64,000 bases of DNA from JALOAT01 sp041685115 (GTDB lineage: Bacteria; Pseudomonadota; Gammaproteobacteria; Thiohalomonadales; Thiohalomonadaceae), in assembly GCA_041685115.1 (NCBI GenBank), contig JAWLGK010000002.1:62001-126000 (forward strand), given 5' to 3'. Each line of letters opens with the position of its first letter. The first letter of the stretch is position 1. The notes beneath the pieces are model-generated. The model was given only the letters and a program-made list of their open reading frames with translations, had not been told where the DNA came from and did no database searches. This document shows positions 52,102 through 61,250 of the stretch, one piece after another. The position numbers and the translations under genes are program-made.

Positions 52102-53466
52102 ATGCTGAAGACCCAGGACATCGAAGAGTTCTTTCTGCGCGGCGCCTGGCAGGTGGAGCTGTCCAGCCTGAGCCCCATGCGGCGCTTCCTGGTGAAAAGT
52201 GCACGCGTGCTGTTCGTGCTGGGGCGCGAGGTGCTGCAGGGCGACCTCACCCTGCGCGCCATGAGCCTGGTCTACACCACCCTGCTCTCCATGGTGCCGC
52301 TGCTGGCGGTGAGTTTCTCGGTGCTCAAGGCCTTCGGCGTGCACAACCAGATTGCGCCGCTGCTCAACCAGTTCCTGGCGCCGCTCGGGCCCAAGGGCAT
52401 CGAGTTGTCGCAGAACATCATCGGGTTCGTGGAGAACGTGCGGGTCGGCCTGCTTGGCGTCATCGGCCTGTTGTTCCTGTTCTACACCGTCATCACCCTG
52501 ATCCAGAAGACCGAGGAGGCCTTCAATTTTGTCTGGCGCGTGCGCAACCCGCGGCCGTTCTCGCGCCGCTTCAGCGATTACCTGAGCGTGATCCTGGTGG
52601 GGCCGGTGCTGGTATTCTCGGCCATCGGCCTCACGGCCTCGGTGATGAACTTCTCCGTGGTGCAGTGGCTGCTGACCCACGAAACCTTCGGACCCATCAT
52701 CTTGAGCTTCGGGCGATTGCTGCCCTACGTCATCGTCATCGGCGCGTTTTCGTTCATCTACGTATTCATCCCCAACACGCGCGTGCACTGGCGATCCGCA
52801 CTGGTGGGCGGCGTGGTGGCGGGCATCCTGTGGCAGACCAGCGGCTATCTGTTCGCGTCCTTCGCCGCCGGCTCGACGCAGAACGTCATCTATTCCAGCT
52901 TTGCCATCGTGCTGCTGTTCATGCTCTGGCTGTATCTCAGCTGGTTCATCCTGCTGTTTGGTTCGCAAGTCGCGTATTTCCACCAGCATCCGCAGCAGAT
53001 CCGGCTGGGGCGCGGGCGCTTCGAATTGAGCGGGCGGCTCACGGAGCAGGCCGGGCTCACCATCATGTACCTGGTGACCGAGCGCTACATGCACGGCGGC
53101 GAGCCGTGGGCGGTGGACGCCTTGGTGGACCGGCTCAAGCTGCCGGGCGACGCGGTGGATGACGTGCTGCGGGTTTTGCTGCGTCACCAGCTGCTGGTCT
53201 GTGCCGGGCCCGTGGACAATCCCTTCTATGTCCCGGGCCGGGACCCCGACACCATCGACACGCGGGAAATCCTCCACGCCCTGCGCAGCGCGGGGGAGGA
53301 CAAATATGCGGCGGAGTCGTTCCGGCTGGATGTGAGCGCCGTGAACGACTTGTTGCAGCAGGCTGCCGAGGTGGCCGAACCGACGCTTGCCGGGTGCAGT
53401 ATCAAGGACCTGGTGCACCGCGGTTCGGCCGCGGGGATCCCCTTCGCGGGCCCGGCGGCGCCCTGA
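52102..53466 (+). CDS. YihY/BrkB-family inner-membrane protein
   Basis: The 454-aa protein has six transmembrane helices in residues 30-300 with the family motifs LRAMSLVYTTLLSMVPLLAV, FGRLLPYVIVIGAFSFIYVF and GILWQTSGYLFASFAAGSTQ. A C-terminal cytosolic part of about 150 residues resembles a winged helix (VDALVDRLKLPGDAVDDVLR). The function of the family is debated. It begins 9 bp after ybbP and is probably cotranscribed. Confidence 0.9.
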   Translation: MLKTQDIEEFFLRGAWQVELSSLSPMRRFLVKSARVLFVLGREVLQGDLTLRAMSLVYTTLLSMVPLLAVSFSVLKAFGVHNQIAPLLNQFLAPLGPKGIELSQNIIGFVENVRVGLLGVIGLLFLFYTVITLIQKTEEAFNFVWRVRNPRPFSRRFSDYLSVILVGPVLVFSAIGLTASVMNFSVVQWLLTHETFGPIILSFGRLLPYVIVIGAFSFIYVFIPNTRVHWRSALVGGVVAGILWQTSGYLFASFAAGSTQNVIYSSFAIVLLFMLWLYLSWFILLFGSQVAYFHQHPQQIRLGRGRFELSGRLTEQAGLTIMYLVTERYMHGGEPWAVDALVDRLKLPGDAVDDVLRVLLRHQLLVCAGPVDNPFYVPGRDPDTIDTREILHALRSAGEDKYAAESFRLDVSAVNDLLQQAAEVAEPTLAGCSIKDLVHRGSAAGIPFAGPAAP

Positions 53467-53634
53467 TCAGGCGACGGGTTCGTCCGGCGCCTCCGCGGTG
53501 CGGCGCGGTCCCGCGCGCCGGTCGCCGGGGGCACGCGTGTCCATGAAGACCGGTGCCGCCTGCGCGCGCCGCTCCTGCTGCCGGCGGTCGTCTGTGCGGC
53601 GAACCTTGTGGCGCGAATCTTTGCGTCTGTCCAT
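53467..53634 (-). CDS. Small Arg-rich hypothetical protein, 55 aa
   Basis: The 55-aa protein (MDRRKDSRHKVRRTDDRRQQ) is about a quarter Arg, with no cysteine and no hydrophobic segment. A good GGGGAGGACGGC ribosome-binding site precedes ATG 53634. It begins exactly one base after the YihY stop on the opposite strand. It could bind nucleic acid or polyanion; function unknown. Confidence 0.5.
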   Translation of the reverse strand: MDRRKDSRHKVRRTDDRRQQERRAQAAPVFMDTRAPGDRRAGPRRTAEAPDEPVA

Positions 53635-53854
53635 GCCGTCCTCCCCAGCAAGCTTCGTTGCTCCTGCGCGGCACAGCAAGGCCTTGCCGCACGGCGGGCG
53701 CGGCCTTACCCTGCGCCCATAACGACAGCGTGGTTGCTTGCCATAAAAACGCCCTCACCCCGTGGCAAGGGTGGGACTGACGCGGCGCCCTGGGCGTGAG
53801 ACGCATTGTTTTTTTTTGCGCGGTGAGCCGCGCTTTGTGCAAAGGATTCCAATC

Positions 53855-55498
53855 GTGTTGAGTTCGCTGGGTGCGTTCCTTGGTGGTGCGGGCCTGTTCG
53901 TGCTCGGCATGCGCATGCTGACCGACGGTCTCAAACTCGCGGCGGGCGAGACATTGCGCCGGGTGTTGGCCAACGCCACGCGCACGCGCATGCACGGGCT
54001 GGTGTCCGGCTTTCTCATCACCGCCCTGGTGCAATCGTCCACCACGGTCACGGTGGCGGTACTCGGCTTCATCAACGCCGGCATGATCAAGCTTGGTCAG
54101 GTGGTGACGCTGATCTATGGCGCCAATGTGGGTTCCACCGTGACCGCCTGGCTGGTGGCGCTGGTCGGCTTCAAGATCGATATCGCCGCCATGGCCATGC
54201 CGCTGGTAGGCATCGGCATGGGCATGGTGCTGACCACGGGGCGCCGCGCGGCCCTTGGTCAGGCGCTCGCCGGTTTCGGGGTGTTCTTCATCGGCATCGG
54301 CGTGCTCACGGAGAGTTTCGATGCCCTCGGCAAGGACCTGCCCGTGGAGGCCTTCACGGCCAGCGGGCCGTGGGCGATCCCGGCGTTCTTGTTGGTGGGC
54401 TTCGTCCTCACGGTGTTGATGCAGACCTCCAGCGCCCCCCTGGCCATCGTGCTGACCGCCGCCGCGGGCGGCCTGCTGCCGTTTACCAATGCCGCCGCCG
54501 CGGTGATCGGCGCCAATATGGGCACCACCTCCACCGCCGTGCTCGCCGCCATCGGTGGAACCGCCAACACCAAGCGTGCGGCGGCCATCCACGTGGCATT
54601 CAATTTCATCACCGCTGGGGTTGCCCTGCTGTTGCTGCCGGTGCTGATCGCATTGGTGGACGGTCTGGCGCGCGTGGCGGGCGATGGCGATGTGGCCACT
54701 GAACTGGCGTTGTTCCATAGCATCTTCAACGTGCTCGGCGTGGTCGTGCTTTGGCCGATCACGACGCGTTTGGTGCAGGTGGTCGAAGCCCGTTTCGGTG
54801 CGGCCGAGGCCGATGCGGCCACGCCCCGCCACCTGGATCGCAACGTGGTCGCGACGCCCGCGCTGGCCATGGATGCCCTCGCCCTGGAACTGGCGCGCAC
54901 GGGTACCATCGCACGGGGCATGGCGCGCGGGGCGCTCAGCGCCGAAGTGGCGCCGGTGGGGAACCTGGACGCGGACAAGGCGACCATCGACAGCCTGGTG
55001 GAGGCCATGGGTGATTTCGGCGCCCAGGTGGTGGCGGCGAACCAGCCGGCGGAAGTGGTCGAGGCCTTGCCCGATGCGCTGCGCGTGGCGCGCTATTACA
55101 CCACCGTCGGCGAACTCTCCGTGAAGATCTCCACCCTGCGGCCTAAGCTCGCGCCCATCGCCGAGCCGGCACTGGCCGCGCGCCTCGCGGCGTTCCGTGC
55201 CCTGTGCGTGCGGTTGGTGAACCTGTCGGATCCGTCCGCCGCGGATTACGACGCCGGTTTGGCCGCACAGACCCTCGCGCAAATGGAGGCGGACTATCAG
55301 GCACTGAAAGCGACGGTCCTGCGCATGGGTGCGGCCGGTACGCTGCCCGTACGCGAGATGGTCGCGGAACTGGACGTGCTGAGCATGAGCCGGCGCCTTA
55401 TCGAACAGACCGTCAAGGTCGCCGCCTATCTCGCCAACCTGCTGCGGCTGGCCGATCGGTTCCGGCCGGACGTCGAAACCCCGGCCGAACCGGGGTAA
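53855..55498 (+). CDS. Na/Pi symporter-family protein with PhoU-like tail
   Basis: The 547-aa protein has an N-terminal membrane part of about 310 residues with the duplicated QSSTTVTV and QTSSAPLAIVLTA motifs (FLITALVQSSTTVTVAVLGF, GANVGSTVTAWLVAL). The cytosolic C-terminal part is helical and PhoU-like (ALRVARYYTTVGELSVKIST, MEADYQALKATVLRMGA). GTG 53855 has AAGGA ten nt upstream and begins the first membrane helix; an ATG-like start further upstream would add a basic non-membrane stretch. Confidence 0.9.
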   Translation: MLSSLGAFLGGAGLFVLGMRMLTDGLKLAAGETLRRVLANATRTRMHGLVSGFLITALVQSSTTVTVAVLGFINAGMIKLGQVVTLIYGANVGSTVTAWLVALVGFKIDIAAMAMPLVGIGMGMVLTTGRRAALGQALAGFGVFFIGIGVLTESFDALGKDLPVEAFTASGPWAIPAFLLVGFVLTVLMQTSSAPLAIVLTAAAGGLLPFTNAAAAVIGANMGTTSTAVLAAIGGTANTKRAAAIHVAFNFITAGVALLLLPVLIALVDGLARVAGDGDVATELALFHSIFNVLGVVVLWPITTRLVQVVEARFGAAEADAATPRHLDRNVVATPALAMDALALELARTGTIARGMARGALSAEVAPVGNLDADKATIDSLVEAMGDFGAQVVAANQPAEVVEALPDALRVARYYTTVGELSVKISTLRPKLAPIAEPALAARLAAFRALCVRLVNLSDPSAADYDAGLAAQTLAQMEADYQALKATVLRMGAAGTLPVREMVAELDVLSMSRRLIEQTVKVAAYLANLLRLADRFRPDVETPAEPG

Positions 55499-55612
55499 TT
55501 CGCGCGGGCCGTCTGCCCCCTCCCGGGATATCCCTTTTGGATCTAAGCCGTTGCATTGCCCGTGGGCGATAGCTAACTACGCTTATCGTGTTTCCTGATG
55601 GGAGGTCCGTCC

Positions 55613-56311
55613 ATGTCCACGCCCCGAGGCAGCACGTCGCATGCATTCACGCCCTTCGGTATCCGTCCCGCTGACGAGGCGCTGCCTGGCCTGGTGTCCG
55701 GAACGTTCAATTTGCTGGAGGCACCGGACGCCACCGCCGCGGATGTGGCGCTGGCCCACTTTCTCTACCAGACCTTGAAGCGCGGCGCACGCGCCGCGCT
55801 GGTGACGCTCGACAGCCCCGAATGGCGTCTCGCACAGTTCGCCCGTTACGGCTTCGATTTCGCCGATGCGCTGGAAGACGATCGTCTGGCCTATGTGTAT
55901 TACCGTCCGACCCTGAGCCGTTACCTGGGCACAGGGGCCGACTATGGCTCGCTATTCGGTGAGCTGCGCCGGCTGGCGGGACCGGTGGAGCGGGTGGGCT
56001 TTCTGAATCCGGAGATCATGTTCGATCTCGGTACGGATGCCCTGGCGACAGACTCGGTGAAGCGTTTCGTGACCGGTGCCGACAAGCTGGGTGGAACGGC
56101 GCTCGGCGTTTGCGTGCCCGACGCGACAGAAAGCCAGGCACGCCTGCGCAAGGCCGGTGCGCGGCTGTTCGCCGGCGCCTTTGCGCTGCGGCGCGGCAGT
56201 TCGCATGCGGCAGACGACTACGTGCTCGAATCGGTGCGGGACAAGGTGCCGGGCGTGAATCTGGTCCTGCAGCAGGGGCGCGGTTACGTGGCCGATGCGC
56301 ACGTCGCCTGA
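55613..56311 (+). CDS. Hypothetical protein, 232 aa
   Basis: The 232-aa soluble protein has a Rossmann/RecA-like alternation (FLYQTLKRGARAALVTLDSP, RVGFLNPEIMFDLGTDALAT, LGGTALGVCVPDATESQARL, YVLESVRDKVPGVNLVLQQG). It resembles MEDS/KaiC-derived sensory domains, but no P-loop is visible. GGGAGG precedes ATG 55613. I do not recognise a named family. Confidence 0.7.
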   Translation: MSTPRGSTSHAFTPFGIRPADEALPGLVSGTFNLLEAPDATAADVALAHFLYQTLKRGARAALVTLDSPEWRLAQFARYGFDFADALEDDRLAYVYYRPTLSRYLGTGADYGSLFGELRRLAGPVERVGFLNPEIMFDLGTDALATDSVKRFVTGADKLGGTALGVCVPDATESQARLRKAGARLFAGAFALRRGSSHAADDYVLESVRDKVPGVNLVLQQGRGYVADAHVA

Positions 56312-56320
56312 CTCGTCGCA

Positions 56321-57583
56321 TCAGGTCATCGCGGACTGAATCCCCAGCACCACCAATCCGGTAACGGCAATCACTGCGAAGGCAGCACCGACGGCGCGTC
56401 CCATGGCGCGGCCGCCGATCACCCCGACCAGCACGCCCTTGGCGACGGAGTTGCTGATGGCGGCGAAGACGATGCCGTGTAACGCGGTGGTTTCGTCGAG
56501 GCCGCCGCTGGCGAGTTGCGCGAGAGACAGCGTGATCGCGTCTACGTCCGCGGCACCGGACAACAGCGCCAGCGCGTAGATGCCGCGATCGCCGAACCAT
56601 TCCACCGCCGCCCTGGACGCGAGCATCAGGGCGGCCAGCAGTCCGGCAAACTTCAACGCCGGTCGCAGTTCGAAGGGGTTGGGCAAGGCGATGTGCTGTG
56701 CGCCGGCGTCATCCTGTTTGTCGCCCTTGCGCCAAAGCCAGAACGCGGCCCCTGCCGCGGCCGCTGCCATCGCGAGCACCACCGGCAGCACGCGCAGCAA
56801 CAGCGATGGATTGACCACACCCACTTCCAGCAGGATACGCGGGAACATGGTGGTGGAGGCGAGCACCACGCCGGCCGCGAGCACGGTGTGCGTGCCCACC
56901 TGATCGCGCGCGAGGCGCGCGAAGCTCAACGCCAGTGCGGTCGATGAGGCGAGCCCGCCGATGAATCCCGTGAGCATGGCGCCGAAGCGCTGTCCGGCCA
57001 GTTTCATGGCGAAGTAGCCGATGAAGCCGATGCCCGTGATGAGCACCACGAACAACCACAGGCGGAACGGATTGAGCACCTGCCAGGGACCGAAACCTTG
57101 ATCGGGCAACACCGGCAGCAACACGAAACTGATCAGCACGAGCTTCAGGGTGGCGACCAGCTCGTGCTTTTCGATGGTGGTAAGCCACGTGTGGATCTCG
57201 TGTTTGAGGCCGAGCAGCATGGCCGTGACTGCGGCCACTGCGACGCTGGCGGCGGGGTGGCCGGCAGCGGCCGTGGCGCCGAGCACAAAGGTCAGCAGCG
57301 AGGCCACCGAGGTGGTGATGCCGTAGTCATGCAGGGGCGCGGAGCGCAGCATCTGAGCGCCGACCACCAGCGCAGCAAAACCGAGGAACGTGAATCCCAG
57401 CACGCCCGCACCGTAGGTCTCGGCGAGCACGGCGGCGAGGGCACCCGAGAGGCTGATGAGAGGGAAAGTACGGATGCCCGCCACACGCTGGCCTTCGGAG
57501 GCGTCGCGCCCGCGCCAGCCGCGCTCGAGGCCGATGAGCAGGCCGATGCCGAGGGCGACGGCGAGATTCAGGAACAGATCCAT
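56321..57583 (-). CDS. MgtC/SapB-like DUF4010 membrane protein
   Basis: The 420-aa protein starts with an MgtC-like block (LAVALGIGLLIGLERGWRGR, GIRTFPLISLSGALAAVLAE) followed by a DUF4010-type segment with eight or nine more helices (GIGFIGYFAMKLAGQRFGAM, LTGFIGGLASSTALALSFA, ALALLSGAADVDAITLSLAQ). Related proteins are implicated in divalent-metal homeostasis. The start is ATG 57583. It is adjacent to, and divergent from, the thioredoxin-like gene. Confidence 0.92.
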   Translation of the reverse strand: MDLFLNLAVALGIGLLIGLERGWRGRDASEGQRVAGIRTFPLISLSGALAAVLAETYGAGVLGFTFLGFAALVVGAQMLRSAPLHDYGITTSVASLLTFVLGATAAAGHPAASVAVAAVTAMLLGLKHEIHTWLTTIEKHELVATLKLVLISFVLLPVLPDQGFGPWQVLNPFRLWLFVVLITGIGFIGYFAMKLAGQRFGAMLTGFIGGLASSTALALSFARLARDQVGTHTVLAAGVVLASTTMFPRILLEVGVVNPSLLLRVLPVVLAMAAAAAGAAFWLWRKGDKQDDAGAQHIALPNPFELRPALKFAGLLAALMLASRAAVEWFGDRGIYALALLSGAADVDAITLSLAQLASGGLDETTALHGIVFAAISNSVAKGVLVGVIGGRAMGRAVGAAFAVIAVTGLVVLGIQSAMT

Positions 57584-57648
57584 GGCAGGCCTGATGGAAT
57601 GGATTTGTACGCTAGCATAAGGCCCCCCGCAGCAAACGAGAAAACACC

Positions 57649-58140
57649 GTGTCGAAGAAATGGCTGCGCGCCCTCTGGCAGACCCTGGCGGTGATCGCCG
57701 TGGTGATGGCCGTGGGATTTTGGCAGACGCGCAATCTGGCGAGCGGCATGGCGCCGCCGCTGGCCGGCCTGGACGTGCATGGCGAACCGCTGGAGCTGAG
57801 CGCGTGGCGTGGCCGGCCGGTGCTGGTGCACTTCTGGGCCACCTGGTGCCCGGTGTGCGCCCTGGAAGACGACGCCATCCAGGCCATCGCCGGCGACTGG
57901 CCCGTGCTCACCGTGGCCATGCAGTCCGGCGAGGCCCGCGAGGTCGCCGCACACCTGCGCGAAAAGGGCCTCAGCTTCCCGGTGCTGGTGGACGGCAGCG
58001 GCGAGCTGTCGGCCCGCTTCGGTGTGCGCGCCGTGCCCACTACCTTCGTCATCGATGGCGAGGGCCGCATCCGCTTCCGTGAGGTGGGCTATACGACACC
58101 CTGGGGATTGCGCCTGCGCCTGTGGTTTGCCGGCAGGTGA
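57649..58140 (+). CDS. Membrane-anchored thioredoxin-like protein (TlpA/ScsD type)
   Basis: The 163-aa protein has an N-terminal membrane anchor (LWQTLAVIAVVMAVGFWQ) and a periplasmic thioredoxin fold with active site WCPVC (Cys67, Cys70) and cis-Pro VPTTF. It resembles ScsD/TlpA-like disulfide oxidoreductases that work with metal-stress or cytochrome-maturation systems. The GTG start at 57649 is the first in frame after the divergent promoter. No partner DsbD gene is adjacent. Confidence 0.9.
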   Translation: MSKKWLRALWQTLAVIAVVMAVGFWQTRNLASGMAPPLAGLDVHGEPLELSAWRGRPVLVHFWATWCPVCALEDDAIQAIAGDWPVLTVAMQSGEAREVAAHLREKGLSFPVLVDGSGELSARFGVRAVPTTFVIDGEGRIRFREVGYTTPWGLRLRLWFAGR

Positions 58141-58179
58141 GGATGGCAGGCGTCCGTCACGCCCCCGTGCAGGCTTGTG

Positions 58180-59706
58180 TCACTCGATGGCCAGCAGGTT
58201 CTTGACCAGGCGGGCGCCCCCTTCGTAGGCCTCCTGGGTGGCGAGCGCCGCCTGCATGGGCGTGGCGACGCGGCCGGTGAGGGTGGCCACGCCGCGGTTC
58301 ACCGACAGGTGGATCCCCTGCGCGTCGATGAAGGCGCTCCATTGCAGCTGGCTGGCGACGGCTTCGTGAATGGCGGCGTCCTGGTCGGTGGTGGTCTTGT
58401 CCGCGGGTAGCGAGGTCTGGGTGATGATGAACGGTGCGCCCACGTAGGGCTTGTCGCTCACGTAGGGGGCGCGCGGTCCGGCACGCAGCTGGTTGTGCAC
58501 CGCGCCGATGCCCGGCACGGCGGCGACCACGGCCTCGGCGTGCTGGCGCTGCCAGGGCGTCGCGGTGGTGCCGGTGAGCACCGCCACGTCCTGGTTCACG
58601 GTGACCGTCATGGGCTGGTCGCCCACCAGCGGATCGGCGCGCAGTGCTGCGAGGGCACGGGCCGCGAGCGCCCGCCCGCCGACGTCGGCGGCGGCCACCG
58701 TGACGTGTTCGTGTACGCGTCTCACCCCGCGCACGTAGCGCGCCACGCGCGCGGCGAGCTGTTTCTCTGCCAGGGTCGGCGCGGTTCCCGCCAGCTTCAC
58801 CTCGCCGGACTGCACCCGTACCGCCAGCCGGTGCGCATGCAGGCGGGGATCGGCGGCGAGCGCCTCGCGCACCGCCTGTTCGATGGCGCCGTCTGTTGGC
58901 GGCGTCGCTGCGGCGCGCGTGCCCACACCCCCTGACACGGCCAGTGCCGAGGTGTCCACGTCCGTCGCGCCGGCACGTGCGGCAAGGCTGCGGACGCGGC
59001 GCCGTTCCGCGGCACTGTTCACCTCGCCGGTCAACCTCGCCCGGCTGCCGTTCGCCGTCACCTGCACACGGTCGCCCTCCAGCAGGCCGTCGAAGGCGAT
59101 GGCGCGCTGCACCGCCCCGGCCAGCGACGCGTCCGCGCGCGCACCGCCGGGCGCGATGCCCATGCGGTTTTGCACCTCGCGCACGCCCATCAGCCCCGCC
59201 ACCACCTCGTCGGCCCAGTCGCGCATGGCCGGCGAGCCTGCGACGCCGCCCAGTTGCACCCGCCCGTTCTCGACCTGGATGTCGACGTCGGTGATCGCCA
59301 GCCCCGGCACGGCAGCCAGGGCGCTCCGGGCGCCCGCGGCGAGCTCGTGGTCCGGGACATGGGAGGGCGGCATGACGGCCACGCGGTTCACCACGTGGCG
59401 CACGCCGCGCACGGTCTCGGCGGCGCGCTCGGCGCGGCGCTGCCACAGCAGGCGGTCTACCGTGCCGCCGAGGGTCACCTCGCCGTGGCGGCTGATGGCG
59501 TAGAGGTCGGCATCCTGCAGCACCGGATCGGCGCGCAGCTCGCGTTCGACGGCGCGGCTCAGTTCCTCGGGTGGAACCGTGTTCGTCGGGGCGGCGGCGA
59601 GGCTGCCGAACCACACCAGCGCCAGCAGCAGGATGATGACCGCGATCCCGTCACCGGCCGTGAACAAGGGCACAAGCCGCAGCGCGGAACGTGTGAGGAA
59701 ATTCAT
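58180..59706 (-). CDS. Multi-BON-domain envelope protein
   Basis: The 508-aa protein has an N-terminal membrane helix (GIAVIILLLALVWFGSLAAA) followed by about six BON-like repeats with the VxxGxVxLxG pattern (RHGEVTLGGTVDRLLWQRRA, ENGRVQLGGVAGSPAMRDWA, ANGSRARLTGEVNSAAERRR, QSGEVKLAGTAPTLAEKQLA, NQDVAVLTGTTATPWQRQHA, NRGVATLTGRVATPMQAALA). The number of BON units is well above that of OsmY (two). It is probably exported and linked to envelope stress. The window contains a second, unrelated-length BON gene at 45318. Confidence 0.88.
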   Translation of the reverse strand: MNFLTRSALRLVPLFTAGDGIAVIILLLALVWFGSLAAAPTNTVPPEELSRAVERELRADPVLQDADLYAISRHGEVTLGGTVDRLLWQRRAERAAETVRGVRHVVNRVAVMPPSHVPDHELAAGARSALAAVPGLAITDVDIQVENGRVQLGGVAGSPAMRDWADEVVAGLMGVREVQNRMGIAPGGARADASLAGAVQRAIAFDGLLEGDRVQVTANGSRARLTGEVNSAAERRRVRSLAARAGATDVDTSALAVSGGVGTRAAATPPTDGAIEQAVREALAADPRLHAHRLAVRVQSGEVKLAGTAPTLAEKQLAARVARYVRGVRRVHEHVTVAAADVGGRALAARALAALRADPLVGDQPMTVTVNQDVAVLTGTTATPWQRQHAEAVVAAVPGIGAVHNQLRAGPRAPYVSDKPYVGAPFIITQTSLPADKTTTDQDAAIHEAVASQLQWSAFIDAQGIHLSVNRGVATLTGRVATPMQAALATQEAYEGGARLVKNLLAIE

Positions 59707-59799
59707 GGGCGTCGATCCTTCGACGAAGGCAGAGTCCAGACTTATGAAAACCTAGCCGACGTGACGCATGCTGCAACGGGCAGCGCGGGCGGGAGGTGC

Positions 59800-60591
59800 A
59801 TGGAAGATCCGGGAATGTCGCCGTTCTTGGCGGGTTTGCTGGCGAGTTTGCTCGCGGGCCTGGCCACGGGCGTGGGGGCGCTGCCGATCTTCCTGCTGCG
59901 CGGCGTCGGCGTGCGGGTGCAGGACATGATGCTCGGTTTTGGTGCCGGCGTGATGCTCGCGGCTGCGTTTTTCTCGCTGCTCAACCCCGCGCTTGCCGAA
60001 GGCACGGCGCGCTTCGGCGGGGCGCCGCTCGCGGCGGTCGTGGTGATCGCCGGATTCCTTTCCGGCGGTCTGGTGTTTTACGGCGCCGATCGCTGGCTTC
60101 CGCACGAGCATTTCATCATAGGGCCCGAGGGCGCCGATCCGCACAAGCTGCGCCGCATCTGGCTGTTCGTCATCGCCATCACCATCCACAACTTCCCGGA
60201 AGGGCTTTCAGTGGGCGTGGGGTTCGGCAGCGGCAACTCGGGCAGCGGCTTGGCACTCGCCATCGGCATCGGCCTGCAGAACATGCCGGAGGGCCTGGTG
60301 GTCGCGCTCGCCCTGGTCGCGGAAGGCTATCGGCGCGGACAGGCCTTTCTGGTCGCCCTGCTGACCGGCCTGGTGGAACCGGTGGGCGGCCTGCTGGGCG
60401 CGGGCGTGGTGACGGTGGCGGGCATGCTGCTGCCGTGGATGCTGGCGTTGGCCGCCGGCGCGATGATCTACGTCATCAGCGACGAGATCATCCCGGAGAC
60501 CCACCGCAAGGGATTTCAGAAGGAAGCCACCGGCGGTGTCATGGTCGGCTTCGTGGTGATGATGTTCCTGGATGTGGTGCTGGCGCAGTGA
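59800..60591 (+). CDS. ZIP-family metal transporter
   Basis: The 263-aa protein has about eight transmembrane helices and the ZIP metal-binding motifs HNFPEGLSVGVGFG (helix IV) and LQNMPEGLVVALAL (helix V; N in place of the first His). The loop HEHFIIGPEGADPHK is His-rich. It would import zinc, iron or related divalent ions. GGGAGG precedes ATG 59800 at 4-9 nt; an ATG at 59815 is weaker. Confidence 0.92.
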   Translation: MEDPGMSPFLAGLLASLLAGLATGVGALPIFLLRGVGVRVQDMMLGFGAGVMLAAAFFSLLNPALAEGTARFGGAPLAAVVVIAGFLSGGLVFYGADRWLPHEHFIIGPEGADPHKLRRIWLFVIAITIHNFPEGLSVGVGFGSGNSGSGLALAIGIGLQNMPEGLVVALALVAEGYRRGQAFLVALLTGLVEPVGGLLGAGVVTVAGMLLPWMLALAAGAMIYVISDEIIPETHRKGFQKEATGGVMVGFVVMMFLDVVLAQ

Positions 60592-60610
60592 TTGAAATCT
60601 GCATGGGATG

Positions 60611-60803
60611 ACGCGGAGGACGCGGAGGCGCGGAGGACGCGGAGAGTTGAAAGATGAGGGGGCTTCGCGTGTCTGCGGCGCGTTGAACCATCACGGTTTT
60701 GCCACGCGACCTTGAGCGGGGGCGTGGTCCACGCGAAGCCATGTGACGTTCATTCGTGGATGTTTTTCTCCGCGTTCTCCGCGCCTCCGCGTCCTCCGCG
60801 TTG
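60611..60803. repeat. GCGGAGGA-type inverted micro-repeat pair
   Basis: The left arm, from 60611 (ACGCGGAGGACGCGGAGGCG, continuing), and the right arm, 60768-60803 (CTCCGCGTTCTCCGCGCCTC, continuing), are inverted copies separated by about 115 bp. They fill the gap downstream of the ZIP gene. The right arm reaches the stop of the Cys-rich gene at 60804. There is no gene in the gap. Confidence 0.88.
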
Positions 60804-61250
60804 TCAGGTCAACGGCTTTTGTTTCCGGCGCGGCTGGTAGCTGACGACGCTCTTCATCATCTCGGTATAGGGCAGGCGGTCGGGGTCGCCGAAGCGGGCG
60901 AGGGCGCGCTCGAGCAGGGTGTGGATGTCGATCACCGGGGCGGCGTCGGCCATAGCCTCGGCCAGGCCGCGCAGGCCGCCGCATTGCACCTTGATCTCCT
61001 TGCCATGGGGCAGCTTGTCGCTGACGTGGGTGAGTTTGAGTGCAAACAGGGCCTTGCTCCGCCAGGCCGGGATGAGGGCCGCGCAGCGGCTGTAGGCGGC
61101 AGGGGACAGACAGGTGACGGCTTCGCGCTCGGCGATGAGCACCTTCTGGGCGCGCGAACATTGTGCGCAGCGGGTGAGCACGGCCTTGCCGAACGGGCAA
61201 GGGCGCTCGTTCACGTCGTGGTAGGCGATCTTGAATTCGTTCTCGTCCAT
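60804..61250 (-). CDS. Cys-rich hypothetical protein, 148 aa
   Basis: The 148-aa cytosolic protein has a Cys-rich N-terminal half (CPFGKAVLTRCAQCSRAQ, AVTCLSPAAYSRCAAL, VQCGG), a pattern compatible with a metal or Fe-S site, and a helical C-terminal half (DIHTLLERALARFGDPDRLP). ATG 61250 overlaps the Sel1 stop by one base (TGATG), so it is probably translationally coupled. I do not recognise a family. Confidence 0.75.
   Translation of the reverse strand: MDENEFKIAYHDVNERPCPFGKAVLTRCAQCSRAQKVLIAEREAVTCLSPAAYSRCAALIPAWRSKALFALKLTHVSDKLPHGKEIKVQCGGLRGLAEAMADAAPVIDIHTLLERALARFGDPDRLPYTEMMKSVVSYQPRRKQKPLT

Noticed and set aside
50494..53418. 974-aa minus-strand ORF opposite ybbP and the YihY-family gene
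   Set aside because: Low-complexity His/Gln/Glu composition and no domain; the plus strand is well supported.
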